NCBI RefSeq assembly: GCF_000378765.1
Contig: NZ_KB905345.1
Location: forward strand, 186,001-250,000
Direction: 5' to 3'
Source of the DNA: Psychroflexus tropicus DSM 15496
GTDB taxonomy: Bacteria > Bacteroidota > Bacteroidia > Flavobacteriales > Flavobacteriaceae
Length of the DNA: 64,000 bases
The notes below the pieces were generated by a model that ran no database searches, had not been told where the DNA came from, and saw nothing but the letters and a program-made list of their open reading frames with translations. The position numbers and the translations under genes are program-made. Below are positions 1 through 9,247 of the stretch, piece after piece (within the stretch, counting starts at the first letter, position 1; the number at the start of each line of letters is the position of its first letter).

Positions 1-1295
1 AGTTGTTGGTAGTTTACCTGCAAATCTGCATAAAGCAAACTGTTATTAAGCTCGAACCGTAAACCTTCTAATAGTAATTGTTCTGAAGTTAAGCTGGAAT
101 TGACTTTAAGTTCTTTCAAATTCAATCCGCTTTTTTCTTGAAATCGGAAGTCGTTGAGATTAAAATTCAGCGATTCGTCTTTTGAAAAATGGATATCAGT
201 CAGATTAAGATAAACAGAGCTCAGCGCTAGGGCTTCTGCAGAGAATTTACCTTTAACAGGCTTTTGATCGTTTTGAAACAGTTCGAGATCATGATTCTCA
301 AAATCAATCTCATTAATATTTACAGTCCATTTAGGCCAATTTAAAGCAGCTGTTGACGTATCTGTACTTTTCTCATCCTCTTGTCTTTGGTTAGTAGAAT
401 TTAATTCAACCTTTACATTACTATCATTCCAGACAAATTTATCTAAAGTGATTTGTTGAGCATTCAAATTGGCGTCCAACTCGTTGAGATCAAACTTGTT
501 GATAAAAACATCTGCTGTGGTTTTATCAGGAATAGATTCGTAATTTACCGTCACATCGGTTAGGCTCAAATCCTCAATTAGAATCCAAGGTAGTAAAGAT
601 TCTTCAGAATTTTCTTCAGGTGCAGTGGTTGCTGATTGCGTATAATTTAAAGTAGTATTTTTCAGATGAATTTGATCTAGATCAAATTTTGAATTTTGAA
701 GATCAATTGCATTACTTTCAATTTCAAGCTGACCGAGATCAAGATCAGAATTAATCCCTATAACTCGGTCATCAAAGCTTAGCTTAAAGTCTGAAAATGA
801 AATACTCCCAATTGAAAATGAAGTTGTGGAACTATCATTTTTCTGTTGAGGCTGTTCTTCAGAGGCAAAAGCATCGACGATGTATTGAAAGTTGTAACCC
901 TGAATACTATCTTCTCTACTGATGTTAGCTTTTAGTCCTCTCCAGTTTACAAAGTCTATTTTGATTTCATCACCAAGCAGAAGTGGCCTAAAAGGTACAT
1001 TAGCTTCGAGGTATTTAGAATACACTAAAGTGTCTTGGCTTTTATCCTCAAGATATAAGTCTTCCAAAGTCACATTGCCTGAAAAAGTGATGTATAGCTT
1101 TCCGATATCAAATTCAGTATCAATTTTATCGCTTACGTAGTTGGTTACTTTTTCAACAATCAGATCCTGTCCCCATGGACTTCTGATGAAAAGTACAAGT
1201 AGAATAAAGATGATAAAAAGCGCTAATGCTATTCTAAGAAATATCTTAAGAATTCTTCTGAATATCGATCGCTTTTTGGGTTGGGTTTCGGTCAC
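1..1295 (-). CDS. tamB: TamB-like translocation/assembly protein, N-terminal part (runs off the left edge)
   Basis: The minus-strand frame is open from 1295 to the window edge, about 431 codons. It begins with a basic stretch (TETQPKKRSIFRR) and a single hydrophobic segment at about residues 16-35, ending in IRSPWGQD, as in inner-membrane-anchored TamB/AsmA-like proteins that bridge the periplasm and help outer-membrane insertion or lipid transport. The rest is a long run of alternating beta-rich stretches with many N, D, L and T, which fits the beta-taco fold. The start must be GTG at 1295: the frame has a TGA a few codons upstream and no other usable start between. The C-terminal DUF490 region is outside the window. 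Divergent from the carboxylase gene, with a 198-base spacer. Family call from the N-terminal pattern only; another AsmA-like protein is possible. Confidence 0.75.
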   Translation of the reverse strand, partial: MTETQPKKRSIFRRILKIFLRIALALFIIFILLVLFIRSPWGQDLIVEKVTNYVSDKIDTEFDIGKLYITFSGNVTLEDLYLEDKSQDTLVYSKYLEANVPFRPLLLGDEIKIDFVNWRGLKANISREDSIQGYNFQYIVDAFASEEQPQQKNDSSTTSFSIGSISFSDFKLSFDDRVIGINSDLDLGQLEIESNAIDLQNSKFDLDQIHLKNTTLNYTQSATTAPEENSEESLLPWILIEDLSLTDVTVNYESIPDKTTADVFINKFDLNELDANLNAQQITLDKFVWNDSNVKVELNSTNQRQEDEKSTDTSTAALNWPKWTVNINEIDFENHDLELFQNDQKPVKGKFSAEALALSSVYLNLTDIHFSKDESLNFNLNDFRFQEKSGLNLKELKVNSSLTSEQLLLEGLRFELNNSLLYADLQVNYQQ

Positions 1296-1493
1296 ACTTT
1301 CAAATAAAGGTCAAATTTAGAATAACAGATTAGTTGTAAAAGCTTTAAGACGTTTAAATTAAGTTAAATAAGTCATTTCAAAATTATAATGAATACGCAG
1401 CAACATGAAATTTAAAATAAGAGTCGACGAAAACGATTAAGCTATATGGGTTTGGTTTTGTATTTTAGCGACTCATCTTATAGCACATATTTA

Positions 1494-3122
1494 ATGGACA
1501 TAAAATTCAATAAAAACGAAGATCATAACAAATTATTAGTTTCAGACTTGCGAAGCAGATTTGCAAAAGTAAAGCTTGGCGGAGGCGAAAAGAAAATTGA
1601 AAAGCACCATAGCAAGGGAAAAATGACCGCCAGAGAGCGCATCGACTTTCTCTTAGATAATGCGTCTGATGCTATTGAAATAGGAGCTTTTGCTGGTGAA
1701 GGCATGTACGAAGAACACGGAGGCTGCCCCGGCGGCGGTGTTGTGGTGAAGATCGGTAAAGTATCTGGAAAGAAAGTGATCGTGGTGGCTAATGATGCCA
1801 CCGTAAAAGCTGGTGCCTGGTTTCCGATTACTGGCAAAAAGAACTTGAGAGCTCAGGAAATTTCTATCGAAAACAGATTACCTATCATCTACCTCGTGGA
1901 TAGTGCAGGAGTTTACCTTCCTATGCAGGATGAGATATTTCCAGACAAAGAACATTTTGGCAGAATTTTTAGAAATAATGCCGTGATGAGTAGCATGGGA
2001 ATCACTCAAATTTCTGCCGTTATGGGTAGTTGTGTTGCTGGAGGTGCTTACCTGCCGATTATGAGCGATGAAGCCATGATCGTGGATAAAACGGGAAGCA
2101 TATTTTTAGCAGGGAGTTATTTGGTGAAAGCAGCCATAGGCGAAAGTATAGATAACGAAACCTTAGGTGGAGCGACAACGCACTGTGAAATTAGTGGTGT
2201 AACAGACTACAAAGCGGACGATGATAAAGATGCACTGACCAAAATTCAACGGATTATCGATAAAATTGGTGATTTTGATAAGGCAGGATTTAATCGAGTT
2301 AAACCTAAAAAACCAAAGCTGGATCCCAAAGAAATCTATGGTTTATTACCCGATAAACGAAGCGACCAATACGATATGATGCCTATTATCGAGCGATTGA
2401 TAGACGATTCAGAATTTGACGAATATAAAGCTGGCTATGGCCAGACGATCATCACTGGATACGCCAGAATAGACGGTTGGGCTGTAGGTATTGTTGCTAA
2501 TCAACGTAAAATTGTCAAAACCAAAAATGGTGAGATGCAGTTTGGAGGCGTAATTTATAGCGACTCTGCAGACAAAGCTACTCGCTTTATTGCTAACTGT
2601 AATCAAAAGAAAATACCATTGGTGTTTGTACAGGATGTGACCGGCTTTATGGTGGGTAGTAAAAGTGAACACGGTGGGATCATAAAAGATGGAGCTAAAA
2701 TGGTGAACGCTGTGAGTAATTCTGTGGTACCAAAATTTACCGTAGTAGTTGGTAATTCATACGGTGCTGGTAATTATGCCATGTGTGGTAAAGCTTACGA
2801 TCCAAGATTAATTTTTGCCTGGCCTAGTGCAGAGCTGGCCGTGATGAGTGGAAACTCTGCTGCTAAAGTTTTACTCTCTATTGAGACTTCAAGACTAAAA
2901 GCTAAAGGGGAAAAAATCACCGAAGAGAAAGAAAAGGAATTATACGATAAGATTAAAAATAATTACGATGAGCAAACCAGCCCATACTATGCAGCTGCTC
3001 GGTTGTGGACGGATGCTGTCATAGAGCCACTAGACACCAGGAAATGGATTTCTAATGGTATTGAAGTGGCCAATCATGCTCCGATTACCAAAGATTTTAA
3101 TTTGGGGGTGATTCAAACCTAG
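1494..3122 (+). CDS. Acyl-CoA carboxylase, carboxyltransferase (beta) subunit, methylcrotonyl-CoA carboxylase-like
   Basis: 542 residues. This is the biotin-dependent carboxyltransferase subunit that moves CO2 from carboxybiotin to an acyl-CoA. Family signatures visible are GKMTARERID near the N-terminus, the oxyanion-hole region VDSAGVYLPMQDEIFPD, MGSCVAGGAYLP, QDVTGFMVG and GNSYGAGNYAMCGKAYDP. The FPDKEHFGRIF and NYAMCG segments resemble the methylcrotonyl-CoA carboxylase beta chain (leucine breakdown) more than the propionyl-CoA type, and the length fits. ATG 1494 is chosen because homologues of this family begin with a similar MD-x-x-FNKNEDHN; an in-frame ATG at 1446 would add 16 unlikely residues and would overlap the probable promoter. 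No biotin carboxylase or carrier subunit gene lies nearby, so its partner must be elsewhere. A strong terminator follows at once. Confidence 0.88.
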   Translation: MDIKFNKNEDHNKLLVSDLRSRFAKVKLGGGEKKIEKHHSKGKMTARERIDFLLDNASDAIEIGAFAGEGMYEEHGGCPGGGVVVKIGKVSGKKVIVVANDATVKAGAWFPITGKKNLRAQEISIENRLPIIYLVDSAGVYLPMQDEIFPDKEHFGRIFRNNAVMSSMGITQISAVMGSCVAGGAYLPIMSDEAMIVDKTGSIFLAGSYLVKAAIGESIDNETLGGATTHCEISGVTDYKADDDKDALTKIQRIIDKIGDFDKAGFNRVKPKKPKLDPKEIYGLLPDKRSDQYDMMPIIERLIDDSEFDEYKAGYGQTIITGYARIDGWAVGIVANQRKIVKTKNGEMQFGGVIYSDSADKATRFIANCNQKKIPLVFVQDVTGFMVGSKSEHGGIIKDGAKMVNAVSNSVVPKFTVVVGNSYGAGNYAMCGKAYDPRLIFAWPSAELAVMSGNSAAKVLLSIETSRLKAKGEKITEEKEKELYDKIKNNYDEQTSPYYAAARLWTDAVIEPLDTRKWISNGIEVANHAPITKDFNLGVIQT

Positions 3123-3140
3123 GCTATCAAAATTGAAAAT

Positions 3141-3179
3141 AAAAAAGAGCGCATTGCTAAATACAATGCGCTCTTTTTT
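3141..3179. terminator. Bidirectional rho-independent terminator
   Basis: A perfect 16-bp stem (AAAAAAGAGCGCATTG and its complement) with a 7-base loop sits between the convergent carboxylase and T9SS cargo genes. The A-run on the left and T-run on the right give a U-tract in both directions, so it can end both transcripts. Confidence 0.93.
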
Positions 3180-3196
3180 ATTGAGTTGATTTGATA

Positions 3197-5056
3197 TTAA
3201 TTAATCATTAGCTTTTTAGTTAAGCTTTGGTCATTATTTGATAATTTAAGTAAATATAATCCTGTTTTCAGATTACTGACTTCGATATTTTGAAGTTCGG
3301 ATTCAGAAGTAATTGATTTCTCAAATACCAATTGACCCGTCAGATTAAACAATTGTAATGTGTGACTAGCATCATTGCTTAAATTTGGAATTTCCAATGA
3401 AATAAAATTAGTTGCAGGATTCGGAAAGACACTTAATTCGATGTCAGATTGCTCTGAAGAGATAGATAAAAAAACAGTTCCTTCGTAAGCTCCTAAGTAG
3501 GTTTCATCTACTTCTCTATTATTCCCTAATATATCGACATCAATTTCGGGTATTCTTGGAACCACATAATCTAAAGGATTTACCACATCATTTGGTATAC
3601 TGAAATCATTGGTTTGAATATTCACGAATTCAGGAATAAAATTCACGCTATTGTTATTAGTTTCTGAAATTAAAATAAACTCATCCAAATCGTTAGTAAA
3701 AACTTCCTCTTCACCTAAGCGTCTTCCAATAGAACCTAAAAAACCATTGTCTCCATCAGCCACTAGTAAATTGAAGTCTGCTTCCATTATACCTCGTTCA
3801 AGATTCCCATCTACTAAGGCATATGATCTATAGATAGGATCTGTTGTAGAAATTGAATTACTTAATAGATTATTAAAAATTTCTGCTGGAGGCTGTCCTG
3901 TTGAACCACTTCTTAGCTGAATCGCAGCTGAAGGGTAACTTACAGGATCTTCTCTATCGAGAACAATTGTATTATGAAGTACTCTTGCCAATCCTACATT
4001 ACCATCTTGTTCGAAAATCCAGATCCCGTTAAGATAAATAGAGGGGTCTGAAATTGGACCCACGAATTCACTTCTCACTAATCCTGAAATTTTATTATTG
4101 GAAATAACTGTAGAATCTTCTGAGATTGTGCTTACTCTTATTCCAAATACACTTCCAGGGGTTCCTTCCCTTTCAATATAATTGATTGAATTTTGGCTTA
4201 TTTCACCAGATCCAGAATCTATACTTATACCACTTGTACTTACTGGTAAAGAAGGAAAAGAATTTAAATTAGCTATGCTATCAATCACATTATTTCTTAT
4301 AATCATGTCTTTATTACCTAATGTATTGATTGCAAATGCTCCACTACTTTCATCATGACCCAGGCTGGCCAGACTTCCGAACGTACAGTTGATAATTTGA
4401 TTATTTTCATCTTCAAAATCAACCCTTCCAAAAAAATCGGCAGAGGCCAAAAATTGAATTCCACTCCCAACATTATCTATTGCTACGTTATCAATTAGAT
4501 TATTACTATTGGTCGCTTCTTGACTATTGGCATCTGATGTAAATCTAATACCACGTGTGGAAGAAAGAGGTCTATCTCCACTTGTTCCAAGAAAAATTGA
4601 ACAATTTCTAATGGTAATGAAAGAACACCCTTGAGTAGCAGATCCTGCAAAATTAAATCCTCTTTCTAATTCATTCCCAGCTGTCCCGATATCTGTAATG
4701 TTGATATTTTCAAACGTAATATAACTTAACGAATTAACTGAAATAGCCGCATCAGAAGATGAAGATGTACCAATAATGTTAAAAAATACAGTATCCGGTT
4801 CAGCAGTAATGATAAGCGGAGAAGATTCTGATAATCCATCTATGGCTTCAAAAACTAATGCATCAGAATAAGAACCTGGAACTATAGTAAAAGTTGCTCC
4901 ACCTTCTCCGATTCCCTCCTCCTGAAGATCTGAGATCATTTGTGTAAAAGTCTCGTAATCAGAATCTAGATCTCCAACAGTAAATTCTCCTGATAGGCCT
5001 TGAGCATTTACAATGAACCCTGTTAATAATGTAATAACTAAGTAAATATTTTTCAT
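3197..5056 (-). CDS. Secreted T9SS cargo with parallel beta-helix-like repeats
   Basis: 619 residues. The N-terminus is a Sec signal peptide (MKNIYLVITLLTGFIVNAQG). The body, about residues 80-430, has repeated short strands of the kind found in right-handed parallel beta-helix proteins: alternating I/N stretches such as IIRNNVID, ISQNSINYI, VISNNKISGL and LHNTIVLDRE. The last 80 residues form a type A T9SS sorting domain: SVFPNPATNFISLEI, then LFNLTGQLV, then GLYLLKL and a final KKLMIN. It is therefore expected to cross the outer membrane by the type IX system and be anchored or released outside. Substrate unknown; it might be a polysaccharide-binding or lyase-like protein, but I see no recognisable catalytic motif. 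Stands alone on the minus strand between two terminator or promoter regions. Confidence 0.82.
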   Translation of the reverse strand: MKNIYLVITLLTGFIVNAQGLSGEFTVGDLDSDYETFTQMISDLQEEGIGEGGATFTIVPGSYSDALVFEAIDGLSESSPLIITAEPDTVFFNIIGTSSSSDAAISVNSLSYITFENINITDIGTAGNELERGFNFAGSATQGCSFITIRNCSIFLGTSGDRPLSSTRGIRFTSDANSQEATNSNNLIDNVAIDNVGSGIQFLASADFFGRVDFEDENNQIINCTFGSLASLGHDESSGAFAINTLGNKDMIIRNNVIDSIANLNSFPSLPVSTSGISIDSGSGEISQNSINYIEREGTPGSVFGIRVSTISEDSTVISNNKISGLVRSEFVGPISDPSIYLNGIWIFEQDGNVGLARVLHNTIVLDREDPVSYPSAAIQLRSGSTGQPPAEIFNNLLSNSISTTDPIYRSYALVDGNLERGIMEADFNLLVADGDNGFLGSIGRRLGEEEVFTNDLDEFILISETNNNSVNFIPEFVNIQTNDFSIPNDVVNPLDYVVPRIPEIDVDILGNNREVDETYLGAYEGTVFLSISSEQSDIELSVFPNPATNFISLEIPNLSNDASHTLQLFNLTGQLVFEKSITSESELQNIEVSNLKTGLYLLKLSNNDQSLTKKLMIN

Positions 5057-5200
5057 AAAATTAAATTTTTGTTAATTTACATTAAGCGTATTAAATCAAT
5101 ATTAATAAAATACTAATTTTTTATTAATTGCTGTTAAATAATTAAAATTGATATTTCAAAAATCCAATAATATCTAATACATTGCAGCAAACTAATATGA

Positions 5201-5893
5201 ATGACTCGCTCCACTCCTAAGAATCTCAAGGTTATTTACGAAGACAATCATTTAATTGTCGTGAACAAACGGCCAGGAGATATTGTACAGGGAGATAAGA
5301 CTGGAGATTTACCCTTAAGTGAGGTCGTGAAACACTATTTAAAGGATAAATATAATAAGCCTGGTGAAGCCTATTTGGGTGTAGTACATCGCTTGGACAG
5401 ACCCACAAGTGGTATCGTTCTGTTTTCTAAAACCTCTAAGGCATTGTCCAGACTCAATAAAGCTTTTGCTAATCGAGAAACCGAAAAGATCTATTGGGCA
5501 GTAGTTAAACAAAAGCCTCAGCAAGAGTCTGGTAGACTCGAGCATTACCTTAAACGCAATACAAAACAGAATAAATCTTATGCCCATATCAATGCTGTTC
5601 CTGAATCCAAGAAAGCTATTCTTTCCTATCAAATTAAGAAGTCTCTAGATAATTATCATTTACTAGAGATAGCCCTGGAAACCGGAAGACACCATCAAAT
5701 CCGAAGTCAGCTTTCTGCCATAGGCTGCCCTATCAAGGGTGATCTTAAATACGGCTTCGACCGCAGTAATAAGGATGGAAGTATTCATCTTCACGCTAAA
5801 ACTTTGACCATCATTCATCCCGTCAAAAAAGAATCGATTACTTTTGATGCAAACCCTCCAAAGGATGTTATCTGGGATAATTGCCAGAACTAA
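5201..5893 (+). CDS. RluA-family RNA pseudouridine synthase
   Basis: 230 residues, the short form without an N-terminal S4 domain. It isomerises uridine to pseudouridine in rRNA or tRNA. The catalytic motif HRLDRPTSG is present with the nucleophile Asp at residue 66, followed by the family's ETGRHHQIRSQL segment at about residues 163-174 and LHAKTL near the end. An ATG at 5197 is out of frame; 5201 is the first in-frame ATG and is followed directly by the conserved start of the domain (LKVIYEDNHLIVVNK). First gene of a plus-strand run with ddl and coaD. In many Bacteroidota a small PASTA-domain gene accompanies rluA and ddl (recalled, not checked); there is none between them here. The exact target base cannot be read from the sequence. 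Confidence 0.88.
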   Translation: MTRSTPKNLKVIYEDNHLIVVNKRPGDIVQGDKTGDLPLSEVVKHYLKDKYNKPGEAYLGVVHRLDRPTSGIVLFSKTSKALSRLNKAFANRETEKIYWAVVKQKPQQESGRLEHYLKRNTKQNKSYAHINAVPESKKAILSYQIKKSLDNYHLLEIALETGRHHQIRSQLSAIGCPIKGDLKYGFDRSNKDGSIHLHAKTLTIIHPVKKESITFDANPPKDVIWDNCQN

Positions 5894-5909
5894 TTCTCAA
5901 TTGAAAACT

Positions 5910-5917
5910 TATATTTG
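5910..5917 (+). promoter_or_regulatory. -7 promoter element for ddl
   Basis: TATATTTG matches the Bacteroidota -7 consensus TAnnTTTG and ends 15 bases before the ATG at 5933. It overlaps the in-frame TTG at 5915, which argues against that TTG being the start codon. No well-spaced -33 TTG is seen. Confidence 0.5.
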
Positions 5918-5932
5918 AGGAAAAATTCAATC

Positions 5933-6922
5933 ATGACAAAAACCATAGCCGTAGCCATGGGCGGTTATTCTAGCGAAGCCGATATATCGATTAAAAGTGG
6001 TGAGGTTGTTTATCAGCATTTATCATCAGTCTCCAATTACATCGTTTACAGAGCTCACATACTCAAAAACAATTGGTTTGTAAAATTAGATTCTGGAGAA
6101 GAGATCCCGATAGATAAATCAGATTTTTCTGTGTCCATAAACGGTCAAAGCATCTTTTTTGATTGCGTTTTTAATACAATACACGGCTCCCCAGGAGAAG
6201 ATGGGTTATTTCAAGGTTATCTTCAAACCCTTAAGATTCCACAAACCGCTTGTGATTATTATCAGGCAGCCTTAACCTTTAATAAAAGAGACTGTATCTC
6301 TGTACTTAAAGCTCATGGGATCAAAACTGCTAAAAATGTTTATGTAAATAAGGGTGATGACATTGATCCTGAGAAAATAGTAAACCTCGTTGGCTTACCT
6401 TGCTTTGTAAAAGCTAACCGAGCCGGAAGTAGCTACGGAATTTCCAAAGTAAAAAAGGTTGAAGACATCATGTCTGCTCTGGAACACTCCTTTAAGGAAG
6501 ATGAAGAGGTGATTATTGAATCTTTTCTGGATGGAACCGAAGTTAGCGTTGGCGTCATTAATTTTGACGGAGAAGCGAAAGCTTTACCTGTAACAGAAAT
6601 CATTTCTGAAAATGAATTCTTTGATTTTGAAGCAAAATATCTGGGTAAGTCACAGGAAATTACCCCAGCAAATTTAAGCAAGGAGCAAACCGAAGAAGTT
6701 CAAAATTTAGCTGTGAAAATTTTCAAACTTTTAAAACTGAAAGGCCTTACACGTTCAGAATTTATTTTTCATAATGATCAACCACATTTTCTGGAATGCA
6801 ATGCCTGCCCTGGCCTTACTGAAGCAAGCTTATTACCTCAGCAGGCTAAAGCAGCTGGTATTTCACTTCAACGTTTATTTAGCTATGCCGTGGAAGTTGC
6901 TATTGATAATTTTGAAGGCTAA
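5933..6922 (+). CDS. ddl: D-alanine--D-alanine ligase
   Basis: 329 residues. ATP-grasp enzyme that joins two D-alanines for peptidoglycan precursor synthesis in the cytosol. The N-terminal domain opens with IAVAMGGYSSEADIS (the Ddl GGxSSE motif) and has FNTIHGSPGEDGLFQGYL (the HGxxGEDG motif). The ATP-grasp part shows LPCFVKANRAGSSYGISKV, the EVSVGVI segment, and the metal-binding end HFLECNACPGLTEASLLPQQ. ATG 5933 is preferred over the in-frame TTG at 5915 because the conserved N-terminus begins right after it and a -7 promoter element covers the TTG. The next gene, coaD, starts 35 bases downstream, so the two are likely co-transcribed. Confidence 0.95.
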   Translation: MTKTIAVAMGGYSSEADISIKSGEVVYQHLSSVSNYIVYRAHILKNNWFVKLDSGEEIPIDKSDFSVSINGQSIFFDCVFNTIHGSPGEDGLFQGYLQTLKIPQTACDYYQAALTFNKRDCISVLKAHGIKTAKNVYVNKGDDIDPEKIVNLVGLPCFVKANRAGSSYGISKVKKVEDIMSALEHSFKEDEEVIIESFLDGTEVSVGVINFDGEAKALPVTEIISENEFFDFEAKYLGKSQEITPANLSKEQTEEVQNLAVKIFKLLKLKGLTRSEFIFHNDQPHFLECNACPGLTEASLLPQQAKAAGISLQRLFSYAVEVAIDNFEG

Positions 6923-6957
6923 ATCACTTTTAAGTATCTTAGAGCAAATTTTAATTT

Positions 6958-7419
6958 ATGAAAAGAGCAGTTTTTCCTGGTTCATTCGATCCGGTTACGA
7001 TAGGACATTACGATATCATCAGCAGAGGTCTTACTTTATTTGATGAAATCATTTTGGCCATCGGTGTGAATTCAGAAAAAAAATACATGTTTACCCTGGA
7101 GGAGAGAAAAGCTTTTTTAGAAAATACATTTAACAATGAACCTAAAATTAAGGTGGATACGTACAAGGGACTTACTGTCAATTACTGTAAAGAGATGGAT
7201 GCCAATTTCATTTTAAGAGGATTAAGAAATCCTGCAGACTTTGAATTTGAAAAGGCCATCGCGCATACCAATAGAAAGCTAGAAAAGATAGAAACTGTTT
7301 TCCTTCTTACTTCAAGCGGAAAAAGTTACATCTCTTCCTCTATCGTAAGGGATGTGATTAGACACAACGGAGATTATTCGAGTCTGGTCCCAGAAGGGGT
7401 TGTAGTAAAATCAAAATAG
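6958..7419 (+). CDS. coaD: Phosphopantetheine adenylyltransferase
   Basis: 153 residues, the usual family length. Catalyses the fourth step of coenzyme A synthesis, transfer of AMP from ATP to 4'-phosphopantetheine. Nucleotidyltransferase motifs are clear: PGSFDPVTIGHYDII (the T/HxGH site), the LRGLRNPADFEFE segment and the KSYISSSIVRDV motif near the end. Lies 35 bases after ddl; a DsrE-like gene starts 4 bases after its stop, so the set appears to be one transcription unit. Confidence 0.96.
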   Translation: MKRAVFPGSFDPVTIGHYDIISRGLTLFDEIILAIGVNSEKKYMFTLEERKAFLENTFNNEPKIKVDTYKGLTVNYCKEMDANFILRGLRNPADFEFEKAIAHTNRKLEKIETVFLLTSSGKSYISSSIVRDVIRHNGDYSSLVPEGVVVKSK

Positions 7420-7423
7420 ATCA

Positions 7424-7957
7424 ATGAAAACTAATTTACTTATATTATTTCTTATAGCTACCGTTTATAGCTATTCACAAAATACTACAGATTTAGATTA
7501 CTACGGACCTGTTTATGAAATCTCAAATCCTGATTTTGAGACGGATTTAAATCGAGAAATTAAGGCTGTTTTTGATGTTTCAACTAAGGCTGAAAAGGAA
7601 GGTCAATTGAATAAAAACTTTGTCACTGTGGCTCGATTTTTAAGATTACATCAAAAGTCAAATCTTAAAAGAAATTCAGTAAAGGCTGCATTGATTGTCC
7701 ATGGCTCCGCAATATTTGATTTGCTTTCTCATTCTGCTTATGCAGAGTATCATCAGAAAGTAGATCTAATCAATCCTAATTATGATCTTTTAACTGTATT
7801 ATCAGAATATGATGTAGATATTATTTTATGTGGTCAGACTTCAAACCACAGATCAGTCGACCAGCAGGAACTTCACCCTAAGGTCAAAATAGCCCTTTCA
7901 GCCATGTCTGCTCATATCACATTAGACAAAAATGGGTACACGCTTATTAATTTTTAA
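7424..7957 (+). CDS. Exported DsrE-like protein
   Basis: 177 residues with an N-terminal signal peptide (KTNLLILFLIATVYSYSQ), so probably periplasmic. The rest resembles the DsrE/DsrF/TusD-like fold used in sulfur relay or sulfur oxidation proteins: VKAALIVHGSAIFDLL followed by YDVDIILCGQTSNHR, with a Cys in the position often active in that fold, and a C-terminal strand-helix-strand. No biochemical role is known for the exported flavobacterial versions. Starts 4 bases after coaD and ends 10 bases before the amidohydrolase start, so it is very probably in the same operon. Fold assignment is by pattern and moderately sure. Confidence 0.65.
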   Translation: MKTNLLILFLIATVYSYSQNTTDLDYYGPVYEISNPDFETDLNREIKAVFDVSTKAEKEGQLNKNFVTVARFLRLHQKSNLKRNSVKAALIVHGSAIFDLLSHSAYAEYHQKVDLINPNYDLLTVLSEYDVDIILCGQTSNHRSVDQQELHPKVKIALSAMSAHITLDKNGYTLINF

Positions 7958-7967
7958 AATAAACACT

Positions 7968-9245
7968 ATGAAATTTCTCATCAGCTTTTTATGTATTTTC
8001 TCTTTTATTAAGGCTAACTCTCAAATGGATGCTCAACTTCAAAAAGATATTGAGGCCATTGAGGATAAAGTTATAGACTGGAGACATGATTTTCATCAAA
8101 ACCCAGAACTGTCCAACAGAGAGTTTGAGACTGCGAAAAAGATTGCAAAACATTTACGGAGTTTAGGCTTAGATGTAACCACAGAAGTTGCACATACTGG
8201 AGTTGTGGCTGTTTTAAAAGGAGATAATCCGGGAAAAACAGTTGCGTTAAGGGCCGATATTGATGCCCTACCGGTCACTGAACGTAACGATTTGTCTTTC
8301 AAAAGTGAAGTTAGAACTGAATTTTTAGGCACTGAAACTGGTGTCATGCATGCCTGTGGTCACGACACTCATACTGCGATTTTAATGGGAGTTGCTGAAG
8401 TACTAACCAAAAACAAACACTTACTGAATGGGAATGTCAAATTTATTTTTCAACCAGCAGAGGAAGGACCACCTCCTGGAGAGAAAGGAGGAGCCAGCTT
8501 AATGATAACCGAAGGCGTGCTTCAAAATCCCGATGTGGATGCTATTTTTGGTTTGCATATTAATTCTGCAACACCTGTCGGAACAATAAAATACAAACCC
8601 GGAGGTACCATGGCTGCCGTGGAGCGATTTGTAATTAAGGTAAAAGGAAAAGGGTCACATGGATCTGCGCCATGGAGCGGAGTTGATCCTATTTTGATTT
8701 CAGCAAAAATAATTGATGGTCTGCAGACCATCATCAGTAGAGAGGCTGAACTGGTTAAGGAACCAGCAGTCATTACCGTGGGTAAAATCACAGCAGGAAC
8801 TCGCTTTAATGTGATACCTGAAACTGCAGAGATGATTGGTACAGTAAGAACTTTGGATCCAGATATGAGAGCTATGGTTATTAGCCGAATGAAAGAAATG
8901 GCACCAGCAATTGCGAAAGCTTATGGTGGAAATGCTGAAGTAGAATTCCAAAACAATACAGCAATTACTTACAATGATTTAGAATTGACAGCAGAAATGC
9001 TTCCTACTTTAAAATCACTTGCTGGAGAAGAAAATGTTGAACTCGTTAAAGCTACTACTGGTGGTGAGGATTTTTCGTTTTTCCAGGAAAAAGTTCCTGG
9101 TTTTTATTTTTTCTTAGGCGGAATGGAACCAGGAAACAAAACGCCTTATCCGCATCACACCCCCGATTTTATGGTAGAGGATGAGGGCATGTTATTAGGC
9201 GTCAAGAGCATGACTCAATTAGCTATTGATTACCTCAACAAGTAA
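7968..9245 (+). CDS. M20D-family amidohydrolase, exported
   Basis: 425 residues. Zinc amidohydrolase of the hippurate / IAA-amino acid hydrolase type (M20D), cleaving N-acyl or aromatic amino acid amides. The metal-site motif HACGHDTHTAIL is complete, with the catalytic Glu region FQPAEEGPPPGEKGG, a dimerisation domain (GKGSHGSAP) and the last metal ligand region TTGGEDFSFF...YPHHTPDF. ATG 7968 gives a good signal peptide (MKFLISFLCIFSFIKANS); an in-frame ATG at 7932 lies inside the preceding DsrE-like gene and would spoil it. Last gene of the rluA-ddl-coaD run; its stop is only two bases from the end of the convergent TonB receptor gene. Confidence 0.9.
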   Translation: MKFLISFLCIFSFIKANSQMDAQLQKDIEAIEDKVIDWRHDFHQNPELSNREFETAKKIAKHLRSLGLDVTTEVAHTGVVAVLKGDNPGKTVALRADIDALPVTERNDLSFKSEVRTEFLGTETGVMHACGHDTHTAILMGVAEVLTKNKHLLNGNVKFIFQPAEEGPPPGEKGGASLMITEGVLQNPDVDAIFGLHINSATPVGTIKYKPGGTMAAVERFVIKVKGKGSHGSAPWSGVDPILISAKIIDGLQTIISREAELVKEPAVITVGKITAGTRFNVIPETAEMIGTVRTLDPDMRAMVISRMKEMAPAIAKAYGGNAEVEFQNNTAITYNDLELTAEMLPTLKSLAGEENVELVKATTGGEDFSFFQEKVPGFYFFLGGMEPGNKTPYPHHTPDFMVEDEGMLLGVKSMTQLAIDYLNK

Positions 9246-9247
9246 AC

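Noticed and set aside
1446-1493. Upstream ATG for the carboxylase gene
   Set aside because: The 16 extra residues are not family-like, and the region more likely contains the promoter.
5915-5932. TTG start for ddl
   Set aside because: It lies in a -7 promoter element and the family start is at ATG 5933.
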